Part shown: in pieces, positions 1 to 12,627 of the stretch
Numbering within the stretch: position 1 is the stretch's first letter
Layout: the number at the start of each line of letters is the position of its first letter
Source: Proales similis
Taxonomy: Eukaryota; Rotifera; Eurotatoria; Ploima; Proalidae
DNA: 64,000 nucleotides
Assembly: GCA_019059635.1 (NCBI GenBank)
Contig: JAGVRJ010000012.1
Coordinates: 744,001-808,000, forward strand
Reading direction: 5' to 3'
Program-made: the position numbers and the translations under genes
Notes under the pieces: generated by a model
Databases searched by the model: none
What the model saw: only the letters and a program-made list of their open reading frames with translations
What the model was told of the DNA's origin: nothing

Positions 1-314
1 ATGATCACGATTTTCCATATCCCAATGAATCCCAACAGTAGACTTTGAAACCATTAAACTTTATGCTTCACTCTGTAGAGCTATTTCCCTTTGAACAACC
101 TTTTACTTCTTAGTGTTTTATAGAGTAATCGAATTCAAATGATTAATAATAATTGATAGAAGATAGTTTTTTTTTTCAATCGAAAATCAACAAGTGCTTT
201 AAAAAAATCATTTCGTTTTGACCCGGGCACAAATCAAAGCAGAATAGAAGTTTCATTTGTATATTGAGGATGTTGCAGACCTTTCGAGTAATTTATCCGA
301 CGCATTTTGAGTCT
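1..314. other. 3' flank of CLPTM1, no gene seen
   Basis: This stretch lies beyond the stop codon of CLPTM1 on the minus strand. I see no open reading frame, RNA gene or repeat in it. It probably contains the CLPTM1 3' untranslated region and the start of the next intergenic space. Confidence 0.5.
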
Positions 315-2715
315 CTACTCGGTTTTCTGGTGGTTGTTTTGCTCTTGAGTGATGCTCGATCTCTGATCACCTTCATCACCTTCATCCCCTTCCGCAGATG
401 AACCGAATTCATTGGCCCGTTTCTTATCAACTGGGTAAATCCACCTCTGATAGAGGTAAATGAAGAAAATTATATCTTCAACTATGATTAGGGCCAAGTT
501 AACATCAGCTTAATATGCTTCTCTTACCATCTCTAAAACAACCCAATCGGTACATAGTTGGCATCTTAATTACGAATGCAAATATGTCGTCGATGAAGGT
601 GTTCAAAGCTTTGTAAGTCATCATTCGCCAGGGTAAGTGGGCAACCGACTTGAGCTTATAGTTGATAAAAAGCTGTGGAGTCATCATAATGAAACCGAAA
701 GTGAGAAGGAAGCCATAGATCATTGACAAGACCCATGAATACCAGCTCTTGTGCTCGTGATAGATCAATGAGTATACAGCATATCCAACCACCAGAGGGA
801 AAAGGATCCACGAGAGGTATTTAAAAGCGAGCTTGTCGTAGTCATTGGTGTTGGACTGAGTATATGAAGTCTTGTGAATCATCCTGATTCGAGGAAAAAT
901 ACCCAATATTTTGTCCTGATAGTCTAGCTGGAAAGAAAATATTTGGCTTGAGAAGATTAAAAATGCAGCTCTCTAGCTGACTTACCTGAATGTTAACAAC
1001 TTTGGGCACTTTCCAAAGATCAATAAGCAGACCGATTGCGACACTTATGATTACTATTGTATTAGTGTCATTGTCAAAGACGTAAAGCAGGACAATCAGT
1101 GATGTAAAGCAGCCAAACAAAACTGAGTTGACCGAAAGACCTTCTAACGACTTTTTGTTTCTCCAAAATTGAATATCTAGATACAGAGATTTTCGATTAG
1201 ATGAAGAATAGAAAAACATAGAATTTTGTTACCGTTTTTAAAAGCCAGGAACTCGAAAACATTGTGAAGAATTGAAACTATCACTGTCATGACGAGTAAA
1301 TAAGGATTAGTTTCAAGTAAGGTTCTCTTAGCAAAGCAAAATTATAATCAAATAAATAAAACCCTCAATTAAATGCTTTAGGAGTATTACTTTGATGGTA
1401 TCTTGATCATCATCCGAAGAGTCTTCGCCCATCATGTTCGTGTACCAGTTATTTCTCATCGATTGTGATAGATAGAGCTGCCATTTCCATAGTTGAATAT
1501 GACTGAATGTTAGAGTTAAGTTGAGGTGTGAAACTGTAGAATTTATGGGCTGGTAATCTGAGTTGAGATTCCAGTAATCGTTAAAGAACACGATTGGGTA
1601 GTATTTTCCGCTTGACTTTTCAAATTTGACATCTATAATATTCATTAAAGATCAAAGATTCATTAAAGATTTCAGATTTGAAATGTAATAACTCTGTTTT
1701 TACATTCATTAATTGGCGAAGGCAAGGTATTGGGCTGCCAAGGAGAATGATCATCAACCAAGTTGATGGTCAAATTCGGATGCCAGTGCGATAGTATTTC
1801 TACTTTATTGTCTTTGGCTTTTTGCTGGTAATCTTGATCCTTTTCCGTTTCGCCAGTTAGCAAGTTTTTCGTGTTTTTGTAGACTTTTTTAATATACTTG
1901 TTCAAACCTTTCATAAGAAACACTTAAAAATTAATCCCCGATTCAGCGTGCCAGGGTTGTGAAACCTACGCTTAAATGAAGAAAATGTTCGCCGCCTCGA
2001 GTAAGAAATGTTGTCGGCAGGATCCGGAGAACGCCCAGCTTCAGTAAAGTAAACATGTAAATAAATAGATCCATTATTTTGGACATTCTTTAAAAGGAAA
2101 CGATCTAAATGAGTTGGTTATATATATAGTCATTTGCGAGTTATACCTCGTTTATTGGTATCGTTCCCTGTTGCTCGAGTACACCATCACCGTTCGATCC
2201 AAAGGCCCAATCACCATATTCTAGGTCCTGAAGTTTCCAAAATAGAGCCGTTGGATTATTGAAATCTGCGAAATACTCATCCTCAGAGATAAAAACATGC
2301 ATATCCTTATTTTTATGGTTTAATGACACTTTTAACTACACATTGTGTCAAATTAATACCAAAAGTGACCCTTTTGGAAATAGATTTCCCGGCTGGCTTG
2401 AAAACCCAGAGACCGATCCATCCTGATTTGTATTTTGAGCAGGTGGCTTGGCCCTAAAGTAATTCATTGCCTGCATTATAAAGTAAAACACAAGCATCCG
2501 AATGGCCATCGATTTAAATGCTTTCCATCCCCCGCCTTGTTGCTCGCCATTTGCTTGATTTCGAGAAGCATGATTGTTGTCTCCCTCAACTGATCCAGTC
2601 TGCTGTTGATCATTCGATCCCTTGAAAGAATAAAAGATTCAAACGTCCATGAACTGGCCAAACTTGCGATTCTTACTTGCTCTTCATTCCTACGAGAAAT
2701 CGCTGAGTCCGACAT
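315..2715 (-). CDS. CLPTM1: CLPTM1, cleft lip and palate transmembrane protein 1 family
   Basis: Ten exons (2715-2677, 2620-2360, 2305-2147, 2087-1970, 1922-1704, 1632-1391, 1326-1233, 1176-986, 927-528, 475-315) join in frame to 627 aa. The family is a multipass ER/plasma-membrane protein that in vertebrates retains GABA-A receptor subunits in the ER. The match to human CLPTM1 is collinear throughout. Landmarks are FPKGSLLDMHVFISEDEYF, KNTKNLLTGETE, LSHWHPNLTINLVDDHSPW, YPIVFFNDYWNL, IQFWRNKKSLEGLSV, and the very conserved block YSWVLSMIYGFLLTFGFI followed by TPQLFINYKLKSVAHLPWRM. An N-terminal hydrophobic segment lies near residues 45-68 and the remaining membrane helices are in exons 7-10. 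The C-terminus is acidic. Introns are 47-71 nt. The start methionine is the only one before the first exon-intron junction. It is divergent from NME6. Identification is secure; individual exon edges rest on frame and homology. Confidence 0.95.
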
Positions 2716-3227
2716 TTCTGAAAAATATCAAATTTAATAAAAATATAAGGAAAAACTATGGCCATATAGCGTGATCGTTATGAAGACAAGCTAAAAATGC
2801 TTAATTTTTCATAATGCTAGGTCTATGAGAATAGCACATTTAGGTTTGCTTTATTTTGAAGCTTTTAGTGATGAATCTCTCAGAGCACGTTATAATTTTT
2901 ACACAAGAGCTAAAGAGCATTCGTATTTTTACTTTTTTGCAAGCATATGGATAGTCTATAAATATTGAAAATTCATAACTCAATTGAAAATTCAAAACGG
3001 AGACGAAGAGAAAATCGCAAGGCTTAAAATTAGTGGCTTCGATTGATACAAATCTCCAAAAAAAAAAGATCTTTCCAATACCAGATCTTAGTACTTTTGG
3101 AACAGTCGTAATGCTCGAGACAAACCAAGCTTGCGTCTATACAAAAGTGTACATGTTTGACTTGATATATTTAAATAAACTTTTGTGTAAAGAGCTCAGT
3201 CTTTTGAATTTTTATCACTCTTTAACT
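2716..3227. promoter_or_regulatory. Shared divergent 5' region of CLPTM1 and NME6
   Basis: About 510 bp separates the start codons of two divergently transcribed genes, so both promoters and 5' untranslated regions should lie here. I see no TATA box or other element I can assign. The reading frame of NME6 stays open upstream to about 3033 and holds in-frame ATGs at 3111 and 3150, which could give a longer N-terminus. Confidence 0.4.
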
Positions 3228-4032
3228 ATGGGATCAAAGCTGCAACTCACATTGGCCTTAATAAAACCTGATATTAGTTCGAATCCAAGAGCTATATCTG
3301 TAAGTTAACAATTATTCATTATCGTTTTATATATAGCTTACTCTGTCATAGGAGATAAGAAAACTTCTGCTTAAGAACAATTTTCTTTTTGTAAGAAGTA
3401 AATTTACTCGTTTAAATTTGGATGATGCCATGAATTTTTACCGGGAACACGAACGTAAATTTATTGATTATATTCTATGCTTCTAATTTAGCCAAAAGGT
3501 AAATTGGGCTTAAGATAAGTTCTTTTACAACAGACTAATTTACTCGATGTCTAGGTGGGTTTTTTTAGATTATTTATTAGAGTATATATATTTTCATTTA
3601 ATTTAAGTGGTCCAATATGGTGCCATATCCTCGCTAGAGCCGATGCTATCACTTATTGGCGGTATTTAATGGGTCCTACAAAAGTTTTTAGGTAGCTAAC
3701 AATACTGGTTAGCTGGTTAGGATGGGGTAACATTTTGAATGCTTCAAGGACTATTTATGAACGTCCTGAGAGTATTCGTGGTACTTTTGGGACGACAGAT
3801 ACTCGGAATGCAGCCCATGGTTCTGGTTTGTGCAATCTTTTTTTAAAAAAGCCATAACGATTGGAAATTAATTTCTAGGTTAATTAAAGATTCCGATGAA
3901 AATGCTCGAAAGGAGATCGCATTTTTCTTTCCTGATTTTGATTTCACCGATTGGAATAGAAAGGAGGAAGAGAAATTTAGAAACGCAAATAAACTCGAAT
4001 TTGACCGGAACTTGGTGCAACATAAAATATAA
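3228..4032 (+). CDS. NME6: NME6, nucleoside diphosphate kinase 6
   Basis: Six exons (3228-3299, 3352-3454, 3515-3554, 3608-3691, 3749-3825, 3890-4032) encode 172 aa. Nucleoside diphosphate kinases transfer the gamma phosphate between nucleotides through a phosphohistidine. NME6 is the divergent, mitochondrion-associated branch. The order of landmarks is human-NME6-like: LQLTLALIKPD, AMNFYREHE, WRYLMGPTKVFR, GTFGTTDTRNAAHGSDS, EIAFFFPDF. The catalytic histidine in NAAHGSD is about residue 123 and is intact. I start at 3228 (MGSKLQLTL) because it fits the family; in-frame ATGs at 3150 and 3111 could add a presequence. An AATAAA at 4046-4051 follows the stop by 14 nt. The gene converges on COBL. 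Confidence 0.93.
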
Positions 4033-4219
4033 CAGTTAATTAAAGAATAAATAAGTTTATTGATAGCCAGTGCTTAAAAAAGCTTAATTAAGTATCAAAG
4101 ACTTTGTTTGATTATTTACAATCAATTTGGAAAATAGAAGTTCTCAGAGGCAATGCAAATAAATGGCAAGCTAAGCTCTGGTGCAACAATAAGCTGGTTC
4201 GAAATAAGTCTGAAAAATC

Positions 4220-7200
4220 TTAGCTAGTGTCGACATGCTTGAGAGCATCACGATTAAAAGTCTTGATTGATTCCATTAGACCTTCCCGGTGGTAAACAAT
4301 TTGGTTACGCATATTTAATTCTTGTCGAACATTAAGGTCAAAATTCTTTTCCATAACTTTCGGTGGTTCAACCTTGGCTAACTTTTTTCCGAAAGTCTCG
4401 AAGGAAGGCTGCTCAAGGGAGTAAACTTTGTGACATGTTTTTTCAAATGGCAAATCATAGCCAGATTTCTCTGTTTCATTTTCAATCTCATCACTTTCAT
4501 AAAAAGGTACACTTTGGGCTCGTTTTAACATAAAGTTTGGGTCCATCTTAGATTTGGCACTCATCACGAATGAGCTAGGACTCTTTTTGATATGTCTGAC
4601 TAACTTAACCTCTTGATTGTAACGAGCAGTTTGAGGCTGTTCTAGTTGGGTAGCGTTTTCTTGATCTTCTTGACATTCTAGATTTACAAAATAAATCTGT
4701 GATTGAATTCGATGGTTTTTACTAGAATCCGGGCTGTTGGAGCTGGTTGTGTAAGAAGAAGTGATCGATAGAGGCTCGTTTGAAGATGGAGAAGATTCTG
4801 ATGATAATAGAGCATGACCTTTGGTTTCTACACTCAACGATGAGCTTGGACCCAAACCAGATGAAAGTTCTTTTCTACTATCCATCGATAAAGCGGTACC
4901 ATTTTCAAAATGGACATCAGCAGACTGGTCATTTGTCAAGACGTTAATGATACTGATATTTGATTTGGATGGGCATTTATTAGGATCTTGTTGATTAATT
5001 CGTGCTGGTAACAATTTTTCTTCGCTTTCAACACGCTTTTGAAGCTCCATCTGGTATTCTTTTTCACGTTGCTCTTCCAACTGTTGTTGTTTAAGAAGTA
5101 CGTCTTGCAGGGATTTTGAGCTGGCAAGCATTTTTACTGTTCCCTGATAGCCCCGAATGGTCCCTAATTTCAAAAAGTTTGAGCTTCCTTTAATCTGGTG
5201 GAATTTAATTGAATTATACCGTCTGAAGAATAATATGTCCCATTTTTTTCAATTATATCTCCGGATCGCTTGACAACATAATTTCCATGCCTTTCGTTTA
5301 GCTTGTCGACTCCAATAGCAGGAAATTCAGGAAGAGGTGATGTGGGAGATTTCAAGCAGATGTCTATCCTATTTGTTTTAACACACAATTCTTGGGTTTC
5401 ATGTTCTTGTTCAAGTTCTTAATTGAATTTAATGAGTGGATATATAATAGTTTATAAACATGCTGTTCAAATCTTACTTTCAAAGTTTCCTCCATGGAGC
5501 AAACAGCTAGTATTAGTTTGTTCAAAGTTCACTTCGGATACTTTATCCTTTATAAAAGGACCCAAATCAGTACAAAGCGATTTAGCACTGATTCCCAAAC
5601 TTTCTTCATCTTAAAAAAGTCATCTTTAACCGAAAAATCTTAATAAACCCTAAATATTTACCTGGTCTTTCAACTATCGGTCTACTATCGTTTACCATAT
5701 CAATAGACATGGGACTTAGCGAGGTCGAGCAGTCTGATGCGTCAGAGGCTCCTTTTTCTACTGGAACAATTAAACACTGTTGATTTTTGAGGCTTGTATC
5801 GGTTAATCGCCCGGGTAATTGAGAAAGATGGGGATAAGTGGGATCGAGTTTCGTAGCTTTATGTATAGAATAAATGTTTGATTCACTTGAGATATCACGC
5901 AAAGATGAATCTGAAGCAGGCGAATGGCTAGACTGAGTACTTGATGGCACATTAGGATTATCTGAATCTTCCTTAGCTGAGTCCATCCAAAAGCTATTTG
6001 TTTCTGAAGCAGGAAAGTTTGAAGACTGAATTTGATTTTTTTGTGATTTGAAATCCGGGGGAGCCGGAGCCATTTTTTTCTTATGGTTAAGAATTTTGGT
6101 TGCTTCATTCATATTAAATTCAATTGTGTTTTTGACCCTACTCCGTAAGTCAAAATGGGATTTAGCCCGATTTGTAGTTTTCAATATATATTGAGGGACA
6201 TCTACAGTGGTGTTTTGAGGTGGCGGAGGTGCCATTCGTTTTTTTTCTTTGGTTAAAATGTTCATTCTGTCATTCGGAATAATTCTTGAATTTAATTGTC
6301 GGTTTAACGTTCTAGTTTCAGATTTGTGTGAGAAATTGCATCCATGATTAGGTCCAAGAGTTTTTGACGAATCCGTGGACGTTCTTTTAAAGAATAAATT
6401 AAGCATGCTGCTGGACAAATGTTTTTTACTTTTCAAGTTATTCTCAGAAGAAAGCTCTTCGTGTAGCTCTGATTTAGGTCGAATTTTAACTTGCTTTATT
6501 ATATTATTTATCGACTGATTCTTTTGATACAAGTTGTTATACTTGAGAAAGACCTCTTTTGTGTCATAAAATGACAAAGTACGGTCAAACAACTCGCTAT
6601 ATATCAATTGGCCACACACAAACAAATTGTATCTTTCAATATCTAGCTTGCCCTCTTTGCAAATCAATACTAGCAAGTCTCTGAGACTGATATCAGGGCT
6701 CGCTCTCACCACACTCTTTTGGTTGTGCGGAAGATTTACTTCAATACGAACTGTAAGCTCAAACGGTTGTGACCCCTTTTGCTTGAGCTGCGCCGGTATA
6801 TTTTTATCCCAATCGCTTTTTTTAGTTTGATTTGATTGAGGTTGCTCGTTTCTCTTTTCGTTATTGCCTTCTTCGCTCTTATTTAATGTGGAATTAATTT
6901 GAAACTGATGTCGTTTAAGAGTCGATGTTTTAGCAATCAGCTTAATCATTCCTGGATCTTGAGGATATAACTTAGATAAAAGTTGAAAAGAATTAGCGTT
7001 GAAAGCTTACTAAGTTGGCCTATCGTTTGATTCGGTCTATAGTCTATCCGTCGCTGATATTCAGCCTCTTCTGTCCCAGCCTCTTTGAACAGGCTTAGCG
7101 TATAATTGGTTGGTATTAGCTTGGCAGTGGCCGCTAATTCGATCAGTAAATCATAAATTGCTTTCCTAGGCACGAAAGTTGGATAAATTTTTAGAGAGGA

Positions 7201-7490
7201 CATTTTTGATCGCGTTGAATTACTTACCTGGGATCAATCTTACGAATTAAATGGGAACCGTCAGGAAATTCAATTAATATCTCGTGGGCGGAATAGTCAT
7301 CGGACTCGGGAAGCTTAAGAGTTGGGGACTCAATTCCATTGTGTATATAGGTGGTTGAAGAAGAAGAAGAAAGTGTCGATGAAGCCGAGCTACTCAAGTT
7401 ACGATTTCTCAGTTCTTGAGCAGAATCTGTCATTTCAAACTCTTTTCTCTGTCGTGCCGATACTATACTATCGTAAAATGAACTGCTCAT
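4220..7490 (-). CDS. COBL: Cordon-bleu-like actin nucleator
   Basis: Six exons (7490-7228, 7165-7011, 6957-5662, 5609-5478, 5417-5220, 5163-4220) give 995 aa. Cordon-bleu proteins bind actin through WH2 domains and promote filament nucleation. The N-terminus has a ubiquitin-like region spanning the exon 1/2 junction (HEILIEFPDGSHLIRKID, then DLLIELAATAKLIPTNYTL and NQTIGQL). A second Cobl-type ubiquitin-like domain lies at about residues 204-280 (ELTVRIEVNLPHNQKSVVRA). Two basic-proline motifs of the Cobl KRAP type follow: KKRMAPPPP near 380 and KKKMAPAPP near 435. A single WH2-like motif sits at the extreme C-terminus (REGLMESIKTFNRDALKHV). The middle is serine-rich and probably disordered. 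Intron 5 could be 32 or 56 nt; I chose 56 to match its neighbours. Vertebrate Cobl carries three WH2 domains, so this is a reduced form like Cobl-like 1. Confidence 0.85.
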
Positions 7491-10400
7491 ACTCGAACTT
7501 GTCTCATTTTACGTCAAATCTAGTGAATTTAGAATGGAAAATCTTTATCAAAAGCCCACTTCATTTGGGTTTTAGTGAATGAGAGTTCTAGATTGACAAA
7601 AGTAATGGTGATGTGGCAGGTAAATGAAAACGATTCGACCATCAAGGGTTTGGACCTGTAGTATTGACTCAAGGAAGAGTGCTCAATGAGTAAACAACCA
7701 ATCGCAAACAAACCCCGACCAAAACGGTACTAACAAAGACCTAGATATTTGAGCCGACTGCGTGGTCAGGTAGAGCTTAGGTGATCTAGCTTGACGAATG
7801 ATTTTGCCATTTTTTACTTTTGTATAATTCGTCGTAATGATGCCTAATTAGGTATATGACTTGATGGCGCATGAATGGAAAGCACAGATTATGATATTAG
7901 CCAAACCAATGAACGTGCCCTATCGCTAAATTGCGAACCAGTCACGATAATCCTGCACAAGCGGCTAAATAGCATTCGCGGTAAACAAATATATCGAACA
8001 GGCTTATAGTAGTAAGTCAATGACCGCTTGGTACTCAAATATTGGTCTTCACTGATCGGGCGTGTTTATAAAATGTAGTTTATGTAGTGACCGAAGCAGG
8101 CTAGGCACGCACAAGATGTCGTCGTGTCTCTAAAAGATCATTGATAATACCACTTAAAAGAAAAGAAATTTAACTAATAAGAGAACTAACGGAGGTGAAT
8201 TTTTTTCAGTTCTTAAGTCTCGTTGAATTAACAGAAAAAAATAATTCTCGCTGTCGATGGTAACATAAAGAGGCGAATGCTTATTAATTATTTATGAAGC
8301 TTGCTTTTTACCTGTTAATAAATAAAAATTAGAATCGATGAATAAAATCCAAACGATAAAAATGCAGTTACGCAATCGACGCTAAGCAATCAAGAAATGC
8401 TTTCTCAGCGCTGAACTCATAGGTTTTTCTCTCTTGCTTCTAAAAACTAGCTTTTGAAAGCAAACAATCCAAACCAACATTCAGGATCTCAAAGTTGAGA
8501 TTTAGCAGTTCCCATCGTATGAGTTGATTCGCAAATAACAAACTTGAGCATATTCAAAAAGGATTTCTAAAAGTAAAAATAAAGGACAAGACTGCTTCCC
8601 TTATTTCATTTTCCTTTGAAGCTGAGTCCATTAAAACTGTGAAGAAAGAAGAATGAAAATGGCGTCATGTTAATAGAGAGGTGTCTGAAACTCGCCTTTT
8701 GAATGAAGCCAAGTCTGCAATGGACAGGTACATATTAAATTAAGTCCTAATTTAGAAATGTTAATCGGCAAAAGAATTTTTTTACAAACGAATATCATTG
8801 AAAATCTTAATCTAGTTAGAGGTTAAAGGCATCTGCGGTGAAGTTAACTATCGCCATATTAGCTTTACAATTTAGTTTGCAATATAATTCAGTATCTCCA
8901 TAGAAGTTAAGAATAACTTTCTAATATATGAAACAAAGATAATTCTAGAAAGTGATTTTCAGATCTTAACGTATAAGTCTCCTTTAAAGCGGCTCTAGAA
9001 AGAACAAAGGCACGCTCAAATGATGAAAAATTATGAAAGGTAACGAATAAAGGTAAATATGGTTTTGAAGTTTGGTATTGAAATATAACGATGCTTTTTG
9101 TTTAAATAAGATTTCTTGAATTGCACGGACCATATTTTGATGATTTCAATTCTAATGTGATGAGGTTCACAATGGTAGTTGTCGAATAAAAATTATGATA
9201 AAGCAGTATATTGATTTTCAAATCGAAGCGAAATTAAACGGTTAACTAAATTCATTGCATAAATACCTTTAAATTCAGGTGCTTGACCAGCTCTTTTTAC
9301 TCCAGTTATTCTTATTATATAAAGTATTTGGATAAAGGTCGGAGATCTTGACAGGGTATCAAAAAAGAACTTATAGCTCAATTGTTATTCTTGTTTGCAT
9401 TTCAGTCGTAAAAAACTGACAATCTCACCTAATCAAGTGGGGCACCAAAGCTCTCCATATGCGATTAATTAAATATTTAGAGGACCCAAAGCATTTTTGA
9501 CTCATTTTAACATAATTTTTAATTCAAAATGAAAGGGTCTGAGAAGTCAATCACGTATGTAACATGATTTGTAATAATTTGAATTCGAATCCAAAAGGAT
9601 TAGCTTATTCGCTAAAATGATAATAACTGAGATGGATTTGATGGTCACGCTCTTTTTCCTAAGCGCTAAAAAGTCGAGACTGATGCAGTAAGACACTTAA
9701 TTGAGAGATTATTAGAGGTATTTATCACTAAACCAAACGAAAAAAAGAAAACTAAGTTGCTTAAGTGAGAATAAAAATCAAAGAATAAAAATCGATCTCC
9801 CGATCAATCGGAAATCCAAGCTTTAGCCTAGACAACGATTATTTATACCAACTCAAACCAATTGGCATGGTCCAAGTTCTTAGCTTAATAACCTACTAAG
9901 GAAGCAATCATTTTAGACCATGTTGCTATTTGTCACGAGTAAAGATTTATAGCCACTGGCATTTTGGCTTAAATCCGCACAGATGAAATGCGAAGAATTA
10001 GCTCAAGTCTAGCGTGATGCAAATGTGAAATGTTGGTGGCTCGCTCAATTTCATTAATTAATAAGGTTAATTTTAAAGCGGACCAAGAGATTGAGAAAAA
10101 AGCCTCGAAAAGTAATCCCTAGCCAATAATGTCTGGGAGGCTTAATGAACGAATAGACATAGGACAGATCGATATTGGGAAGAAACTCTGATAACCGAAA
10201 TGGTTTAGCAAAACTTTTGATGCTAAACAAAATCTGATCTGAGGTCGCAAACAATTCGATAGCAAATATTAAGCGTGAGTCATCTAATGAAACAACAGGC
10301 GCACTCAAAGGAGTAAATAATAATCATAAAGAATGCGGTTTGTGACCGCTTGAACTACGAGAGAATGGAATTTTTAGTATTTATATATGTTAATTTTGCA

Positions 10401-11384
10401 AACCTCGTCGGGTTAGCCGACCGTCCTTTCACTTGAACCACAAGATTTGAGATGGTCCATCCATTGTCAAGCACGGCTATTACGAGCCAAAACGAGAATG
10501 AAAAGGGTGCGATTGATAATCTCTAGATGAGCGAACGCGTAAGCGATAGAATGAGCTAAATTGAGAAAGGGTTGCTAGAAAGCTTAAGCGTGAATGAGCG
10601 TTTGCACAAATATTTGATCATTAATTCTAGACGGTGTCGAATTAGGCCATTTGACCGCCAATATGATCCATTCCCTGATCTACATAGCGCCTTAGGTGGA
10701 GGTTCGAGGTTGCTCAGCACAAGTGGATTTTTGATTTGTTTACAGCGAGGACACGAAGGTGACCTCTGAACACCCGCTTCTCAAATACTATATGCGATTG
10801 TTCTCATGCCTGAACCTGCGCTGAGAATTTTAGATTTAACACGTTGCACAGTGTTCATATTGTATTTTTCGCTACTTTTGAAAAACCGTCAGAGTTACAC
10901 TCATCCTTTTAATTTGGTTTGATCACTTGTAAAATCACAGTGAAAGAAAAAGCAATAGAATCCTTTTTAGTAAGACTGCTATCAGACCAGTTATCAGATA
11001 GTCTTTTTAATCTGGTTTTCGCTCAATTAAGAGTGTGCGTCATGAGTTAATTAGTCTTGAGCCAAGTGTAGGAGTTGGGATAAAAGAGTTCTCCTTCTAC
11101 TCTTTTGATTGCACGGGTAATTATTTAAACACTTATCTTATAAAAAAGGATGGTTAACTTTGAAGTTTTATATTTCAATGACACACTTTGCGAATAAAAT
11201 TTCAAATCGAAGGAGCCCTTGAATCAAAAAATCATAAGTTAAATTTTCTGAATGTTATTATTGCTTTGCAACGACAACGCTGATCATTAGTCGGCTTATT
11301 GTGGGGAGAAATTTTATCATTTAAACATAATTTTATTGCCTATTGACGTGTTCCGAAGAATAAGGGTCCTTGAAAAAGTTCTGA
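7491..11384. other. 3.9 kb gene-poor interval between COBL and ZFPL1
   Basis: No gene model could be supported here. Three isolated open frames occur: minus 9381-9193, minus 10308-10054 and plus 10572-10769. None shows a recognisable domain or connects to neighbours through plausible splice sites. Base composition between about 10.3 and 10.8 kb is less AT-rich than the flanks. This and scattered coding-like but stop-interrupted stretches at 9.8-10.3 kb suggest decayed sequence, possibly an old mobile element, but I cannot identify it. The right part must contain the ZFPL1 promoter and the left part the COBL promoter. Confidence 0.4.
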
Positions 11385-12627
11385 ATGGGCCTATGTAAAT
11401 GCGAAAAACGGAAGGTTACAAACCTTTTTTGCTTTGAGCACAACGTGAACGTTTGCCAAGAATGTATGGTTCGAGAACACGAAAGAGTAAATGAAACTTG
11501 ATAAGAATATTCAATGGGGTTTTACTCTATCAAATTTAAAAGTGTGTTGTTCAATCATACGTCCAGTGGCTCAAAGATAGTGACTATAACCCAAATTGTA
11601 TCATTTGCCAAAAGCTGCTTAAAGAGGCTCCAACTATAAGATTGACATGTTATGGTAATATTAATCGATTAGATTCCTTTAATACGCCACTTACCTATAC
11701 TGTGGCCTTAGATGTTTTTCACTTGGATTGTCTAAACAATTTTGCTTCCAAATTACCAGCTAACACAGCACCGGCTGGCTTTCGTTGCCCTAAATGCGGC
11801 TCCCCTATATTCCCACCGAAAAACCTCGACTCTCCTGTAGTACAAACGCTTCGCAATCAACTAACTCAAATGAAATGGGCTCATATTGGTCTTGAAGAGG
11901 TTTGAAATCGCAAGCTTTACACATGAAGTTTTTCAATAGAATTTTTTTAAAAGCTATCAGCATCGACTAGAGAGCAGAGAGAGAATAATTATCTACTTTC
12001 AGAAACCAGTATAAGAAGCCCGCCTGAAAAAGAAGATTCATTTACAACAGAATTGGATACGAACGAATTCGTTTTAGTTGATAATGCGATCGACGATTTG
12101 TCAAAAGAAAAGAAGCTTAAAAAAAGTTTTTTATCATCATCAGCAACTGGTGACGGCAAATTCTCATATCACAATCGAAGTATGTTCAAAGAAAACTTCT
12201 GCTTCTATTGAATCACTGATGTGTTGGTATTAAGCTAAACAAAGCAACCGATCTTCAACAAGACCCAATGTGGAGCAAGCCTATGATTTGAATTCAGGAC
12301 TGGTCCTAAGTGTAGACGAATCGGATGTGGACTCAGGAGAAAGAAAATACCAGCGCAAATCTCCTTTGGAGTGGTTGGTGCGCTTTTTAAGGTAAATACT
12401 TCTTTTAATTGGTAATAATCGAAAATCTTAAATGTATAATAAGGTCAAGACAGTTAAAACATAAAAATATTCGTATGACGCGTCAGAAAAAGTATCTCTT
12501 TTTTTTTAGTATCGCTGTGCTTACGATGATGACACTTATTGTTATTTTTAATCGGCTGGGTTCTGGGCGATTAGAAAGCGATCCAGCTTTCGATCCTTTA
12601 AATAACCCAAATATTAGAGTAAACTAA
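11385..12627 (+). CDS. ZFPL1: ZFPL1, Golgi zinc-finger membrane protein
   Basis: Six exons (11385-11486, 11543-11654, 11712-11899, 11954-12179, 12235-12391, 12444-12627) encode 322 aa. ZFPL1 is a cis-Golgi membrane protein that helps maintain Golgi structure. The N-terminus is nearly family-identical ([20 protein letters not shown]). It continues with the zinc-binding pattern [13 protein letters not shown], the RING-like part [14 protein letters not shown], and [19 protein letters not shown]. The middle is variable and acidic. One membrane segment lies at about residues 279-298, and the tail [16 protein letters not shown] matches the conserved C-terminus of the family. Introns are 52-57 nt. 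An AATAAA at 12665-12670 follows the stop. Confidence 0.95.

Noticed and set aside
2306-2359. A 24-nt ultra-short intron in CLPTM1 (dicyemid-like)
   Set aside because: A 54-nt intron with the same donor ending at AATAAG gives a better match (FPKGSLLDMHVFISED) and fits the usual intron size.
3033-3227. Longer N-terminus for NME6 from the upstream open frame
   Set aside because: The extension is not family-like; the family match begins at MGSKLQLTL. In-frame ATGs at 3111 and 3150 keep this open but unsupported.
9570-9600. tRNA B-box-like sequence (ATTCGAATCC)
   Set aside because: No matching A-box, cloverleaf or terminator could be drawn around it; the same holds for the similar strings at about 3279 and 61121.
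10054-10308. Minus-strand open frame of 84 codons
   Set aside because: No recognisable domain, no plausible neighbouring exons, and it lies in the decayed-looking interval.
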